From assembly GCA_054601695.1 (NCBI GenBank), contig BAAHQB010000058.1:558001-622000 (forward strand): a stretch of 64,000 bases of DNA. The letters run 5' to 3'. This document shows, in pieces, positions 1 through 64,000 of the stretch. Source of the DNA: Amorphochlora amoebiformis (taxonomy: Eukaryota > Cercozoa > Chlorarachniophyceae). The notes under the pieces are model-generated. The model saw nothing but the letters and a program-made list of their open reading frames with translations, was not told the DNA's origin and made no database searches. Position numbers and translations under genes: made by a program. The stretch's first letter is position 1. Each line of letters starts with the position of its first letter.

Positions 1-15412
<15,412 letters not shown>

Positions 15413-15779
15413 TTTCGCCCTCGGAGGTAAGGTTGTCGTCAAGGAGTGACCAGCAGATTTGGGTTTTCGATCGGCACCCAATCGTGGATTCCGGTATGGG
15501 TACCAATCACATATTGAGAGACAATATGTACTATAAGGTAAATAATATATATTTCAATTGGCCTAGTGACTGTGGGAGTGACATAGAATTTTAAAATTGC
15601 GGTACTTATACATAAAGAAAATATGGATATCAGTATATTAACATTCGATATCCGGCGGTAAGGAGCGCTAATCTAGGGTTTGGCCATCGCACTGACTGGG
15701 TCGGACTCACACGGGGACTTCGCGGGTGGCTGAGCGTTCGGTGATCGTTCTAACACTCTTTGACTCTAAAGCGGCCAAC
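15413..15779. promoter_or_regulatory. Shared divergent intergenic region (ACS / phosphate transporter)
   Basis: The start codons of the acyl-CoA synthetase (15412, minus) and the phosphate transporter (15780, plus) are 367 bp apart and point away from each other. The interval contains no long (TA)n run and is more balanced in base composition than the introns, which fits a bidirectional promoter with both 5' UTRs. I see no convincing TATA box or named binding site. This call rests on gene geometry. Confidence 0.6.
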
Positions 15780-28669
<12,890 letters not shown>

Positions 28670-30115
28670 AACAGAGATAATATCGATTTAGTTTCCAGGT
28701 GTAAATAATTATTACTTTTTAGATTGTAAATGTGCAGCCTGTGAAATTATCAATATCACGTACAGTATTGAGTGAGCCAATAGCACATATTTAGTATTCG
28801 ACCCTATTCTGGCCATGGGAGGTATGTATACCTACGTTTAACAGTCTGAGCTATTTACGGCATATGGCCTACGTTTTGCATATCTAGCATATAATATACA
28901 TCTAGTAGTACATTGAGTACTACTGATGTCGCGGTGTATTTACGTGCACATGTGCATACACCCCATACTACCTAGACTACGTATAATAATATGTTACGTA
29001 GGATAGTTATATACTTATACTAGATATACGCAAGATCTAGCTAGTACGTACGTACCATGCATACGATACATCCCACACGAGTGCGTACATGTAGTACGTA
29101 CGTACCTAGCGTACCATGCATACGATACTTTCCACAAAGGTGCGTACGTACTATATGCGTAGACTCCAAGGTTATCTTTATGTATGTAGTACGTACCGTA
29201 TTGTAGATATACGTTGATATGCATAGTAAGAAGTGTTTAGGTTAACGCCGTGTGACTACGCTAGTACGTGCACTTGAAGTACTTGGTGTTCTATACAACG
29301 CATGACACGTATGATGTAGAACAATCACACACATTACATACACTCACATATACACACATACACATATATACACACACACATACATGTACACATATGTGTA
29401 TACATATATGTGTGTATATATTTATATATATATATATGTATGTATGTATATGTATATATGTAAGCTATCGCTGATTACTACACCACGTACATGTTACATT
29501 ACACTTCCACCAGCACCTAGAATAGGCTGCACATTCTAGATATTAGCCAGACTGATACTGTTAAAATGTGTGCTAGATTTAAGAGAAAGTTTTACACATA
29601 TTCTTTTTGTTACTATGTGTGTTTTTATTTACTTTTATATCTTGTGCGTACGTGATTATACATCCATAATAAATCCTTTCAAAGTCAGCATATCAACGGT
29701 ATACATCTTGTAATGCGGGAAGGTCGGAGTATCCGTAATACTAGTCGTAGCGTACGCCTAGTAATTGATGCAGTATGCAGTTCCAATGTCCTTATGAACA
29801 TTTGAATTATGTCAATGATTATTGGTAAATTCCCAGCAGAACATTCCGAATTGCGTGGGAAGACCTGCCAAGCAGTACTGTGAACACATGGATAAACTAT
29901 AATTAGCTGCGGAACCCAATATATATGTATATATATCTAGATATATGTCGGATATCAAGATCTACATTCGGAGTCCAGATACTTGAATCATATAACTGAT
30001 GATATCTAGGTAACTAATAAGCGAATCGCCAGGCCGTTTTGATATTCATAACAGACTTTTGCGCATTTACAATCTAGTTTCAGTTTCAATGCATTATTAT
30101 GTTATACACACACAA

Positions 30116-30147
<32 letters not shown>

Positions 30148-30159
30148 ATATATATTATA

Positions 30160-30216
<57 letters not shown>

Positions 30217-30235
30217 CGTGTAAAGATGTAAAAAT

Positions 30236-30277
<42 letters not shown>

Positions 30278-30295
30278 AAAACATGCTGTACATAC
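28670..30295. other. Intergenic region between convergent genes; GTAC-rich
   Basis: This is mostly non-TA sequence between the stop of the phosphate transporter and the last CDC50 exon I can chain. It contains GTACGTAC-rich repeats near 29030-29160, CA repeats (29320-29440) and a unique AT-rich stretch (29480-30070). It may hold the 3' UTRs of both genes and the true last exon of the CDC50 gene. I could not find an ORF with support. Confidence 0.5.
29038..29155. repeat. Short tandem repeat with TAGTACGTACGTAC units
   Basis: Two imperfect units, each starting TAGTACGTACGTAC and containing CCATGCATACGATAC and a CCCACAcg/TCCACAaa stretch, then GTGCGTAC. The unit length is about 60 bp. They are rich in self-complementary GTAC and ATGCAT, so each can form small hairpins. 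Confidence 0.75.
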
Positions 30296-44921
<14,626 letters not shown>

Positions 44922-45193
44922 CGCCCCTCGAGCCCGTGCTCTTCCCGCCAAATGGAACGATATCGTGATCCAAGGGACACTGGGATGTGTCACACTCAAA
45001 GGAGATACTCTGGGGAATGTCACGCAACTAAAACAGCTATATCACGCTTCAGAAACGTACATCGGGCTTTGTCACGATAGAGAGACCGTTATTGCAAGTT
45101 GGATCACGGGTAGTAGCGGATGCATAGATAAATACCGGAATCCCGATTTGCAGAAATCCGGAGAATCTCTGGGTGAAAACTGACGACGAAAGA
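44922..45193. promoter_or_regulatory. Shared divergent intergenic region (CDC50 / DPY30)
   Basis: The start codons at 44921 (minus) and 45194 (plus) are 272 bp apart and diverge. The interval has no TA repeat and contains several GATCACG/CACGAT-like words (near 44965, 45075 and 45105) and GTCAC words (44989, 45018, 45072). Their role is unknown. The promoter call is inferred from geometry. Confidence 0.55.
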
Positions 45194-45618
45194 ATGGCCG
45201 AAGCGAAGGAGTGAGTTTCCCCGCCCTCTGTTTGCGTACCTGAGAAAACATTCAGAAGCTTTCACAGTTGTTGATATGTGTTGTTTCGATTTTTTCCAGT
45301 GCCGCTGCAGAAGCTGGTAAGCTCCCGGGTCCCAGCTCGAACGTGAAGACCCTGCCTGTAAGGGTGCGTGAATTCTAACGAGCAAGAACCTCCTTAAAGT
45401 TAGCTTACCCTTCTTCCTTTCCAGCAATATCTAGATCAGACCGTCACTCCTATCCTACTCAAGGGTATGTCGGAGCTCGTAAACGTCAGGTAGCAAAATT
45501 TACCGTGGTCACAGGATTTAAGACTGGCCTAAGTGGTTTTTGTCACAGGCCGGAGGATCCCATCGAGTGGCTCGCTGCTTGGCTTGTGAACAACAACCCT
45601 CGGAATAAGCAGCGATAA
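45194..45618 (+). CDS. DPY30: DPY30 family protein (COMPASS/MLL histone-methyltransferase scaffold)
   Basis: Exons are 45194-45210, 45300-45363, 45425-45489 and 45549-45618 (TAA), giving 71 residues. The C-terminal part is a complete Dpy-30 motif: LPVRQYLDQTVTPILLKG, MSELVNVRPEDPIEWLAAWL, ending NNNPRNKQR. This is the two-helix dimerisation module that in other eukaryotes holds the ASH2-type subunit of COMPASS complexes and also occurs in ciliary and AKAP-like proteins. The N-terminus is short and Ala/Gly/Pro-rich. The introns are only 89, 61 and 59 bp, with clean GTGAGT, GTGCGT and GTAGCA donors and pyrimidine tracts, and contain no TA repeat, unlike every neighbour. The start is the only ATG in frame with the motif. 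It is divergent from the CDC50 gene. Function as COMPASS subunit versus another DPY30-domain role is inferred. Confidence 0.93.
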
Positions 45619-56718
<11,100 letters not shown>

Positions 56719-56842
56719 CATAAAAGGCCGCTTTAAGGTTTCGCCACAGGCGTTGGGTCTGGCCGATGTAATTCCTAATATGTACATACAAGCACATATA
56801 TATATATATATATGTATATATTATATATATATATATAGATAA

Positions 56843-56919
<77 letters not shown>

Positions 56920-56990
56920 TATATATATATATATATTACCTGTGTGCTCGTGTATGTACGTATACATATCACATTACATATATATATATA

Positions 56991-57039
<49 letters not shown>

Positions 57040-57111
57040 CCGTGAGAGTTCTAATAGCCAGTTGCGTTGATTTGCGGCCGCGACGCTGCTTCCCTTAGCC
57101 TTGGATGGCAT
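56719..57111 (-). CDS. Two 5' exons of a minus-strand gene (possible start of the TPR gene)
   Basis: Exon 57111-57041 starts with ATG and gives [20 protein letters not shown]. It splices in phase to 56774-56719 ([19 protein letters not shown]). The second exon ends with one extra base, whereas the next recognised minus exon (53829-53790) begins in phase 0. Either another exon lies between, or this is a separate gene. The Lys/Ser/Ala-rich beginning followed by a Trp/Leu helix does not match a family I know. Confidence 0.55.
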
Positions 57112-57314
57112 TTTGCGAAAACTGATATATATATATATATATATACATATTATAAAAATATTTATTACGTTATATCAATATGCAATATTAAAATACCGGT
57201 TAAGGAGGAAGCAGAATTTCCACGCTGTGGACGATAGCTGGTATCGCTCTCTTTCTAACCTATATGTATACATATATATATATATATGTTTATATATATA
57301 TATATATATACATA

Positions 57315-57349
<35 letters not shown>

Positions 57350-57418
57350 CATAGTCATGTAATTTTCTCATTCATACTCTATATGATGCAGCATAATATA
57401 CGCGCATAGATTACATAG

Positions 57419-57479
<61 letters not shown>

Positions 57480-57520
57480 GTATATATATATATATACATA
57501 TATATATTATATATATATAT

Positions 57521-57558
<38 letters not shown>

Positions 57559-57787
57559 AAAATGTATATGAGTTCTCTTGATAGTAGTTCTTGCATCCGA
57601 TATGCAATATGTTTAATATAATACACACACATAAATATTTAAATGTAACTATATATTATCTTTATATATATATATATATATATATCCATACATTTTTCTC
57701 TTGATAACGCTTCCTGTATCCTCATATACATATACATATATACACATATATATATGTATGTTTATATATACATATATATATATATTA

Positions 57788-57863
<76 letters not shown>

Positions 57864-57868
57864 TGTAC

Positions 57869-64000
<6,132 letters not shown>

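Noticed and set aside
45194-45300. Minus-strand ORFs across DPY30
   Set aside because: They are shadows of the DPY30 exons and compact introns; no family resemblance.

Overview
This is a window of nuclear DNA from a eukaryote, probably a microbial eukaryote. Its genes are split into dozens of very short exons (mostly 20-130 bp) with GT..AG borders, and nearly every intron is filled with (TA)n repeats. Degenerate TTAGGG/CCCTAA blocks and CA, CT and CG microsatellites fill much of the rest. I cannot name the species. The long predicted peptides rich in Tyr/Ile or Arg/Ala are translated repeats, not genes. The real coding sequence was recovered by reading each non-repetitive island in all frames and chaining islands whose splice phases agree.

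Layout, left to right. (1) Minus strand, 15412 to the left edge: an AMP-forming acyl-CoA synthetase of the long-chain type in about 42 exons, with a coiled-coil insert of about 150 residues inside its catalytic region. (2) Plus strand, 15780-28669: a PiT/Pho4 (SLC20-type) phosphate transporter in 22 recognised exons. It lies head to head with the synthetase across 367 bp. At least one exon, which should carry the first TH motif, is not visible next to a pure CG-repeat block. (3) 28670-30295: intergenic, GTAC-rich. (4) Minus strand, 44921-30296: a CDC50/LEM3 (TMEM30) protein, the accessory subunit of P4-ATPase lipid flippases, in about 21 exons. (5) Plus strand, 45194-45618: a small DPY30 homologue with compact, repeat-free introns, head to head with the CDC50 gene. 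(6) Minus strand, 53829-47832: a TPR-like helical-repeat protein, with a possible 5' end at 57111-56719. (7) Minus strand, from the right edge to 57869: an unrecognised protein with hydrophobic segments.

The genes are housekeeping in character: fatty-acid activation, phosphate uptake, lipid flipping and histone-methylation scaffolding. They form no obvious pathway or operon.

The most interesting signals are three. First, short exons or exon ends are repeatedly duplicated in tandem, separated by TA repeats, and often keep usable splice sites (near 33.8, 35.4, 44.5, 50.6, 53.3, 57.7, 61.6 and 62.5 kb). This looks like continuing repeat-mediated exon duplication. Second, the acyl-CoA synthetase carries a coiled-coil insert. 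Third, the phosphate transporter is interrupted at a block of about 670 bp dominated by alternating CG, flanked by TA repeats. Exon borders were read by eye and may be off by a few bases.
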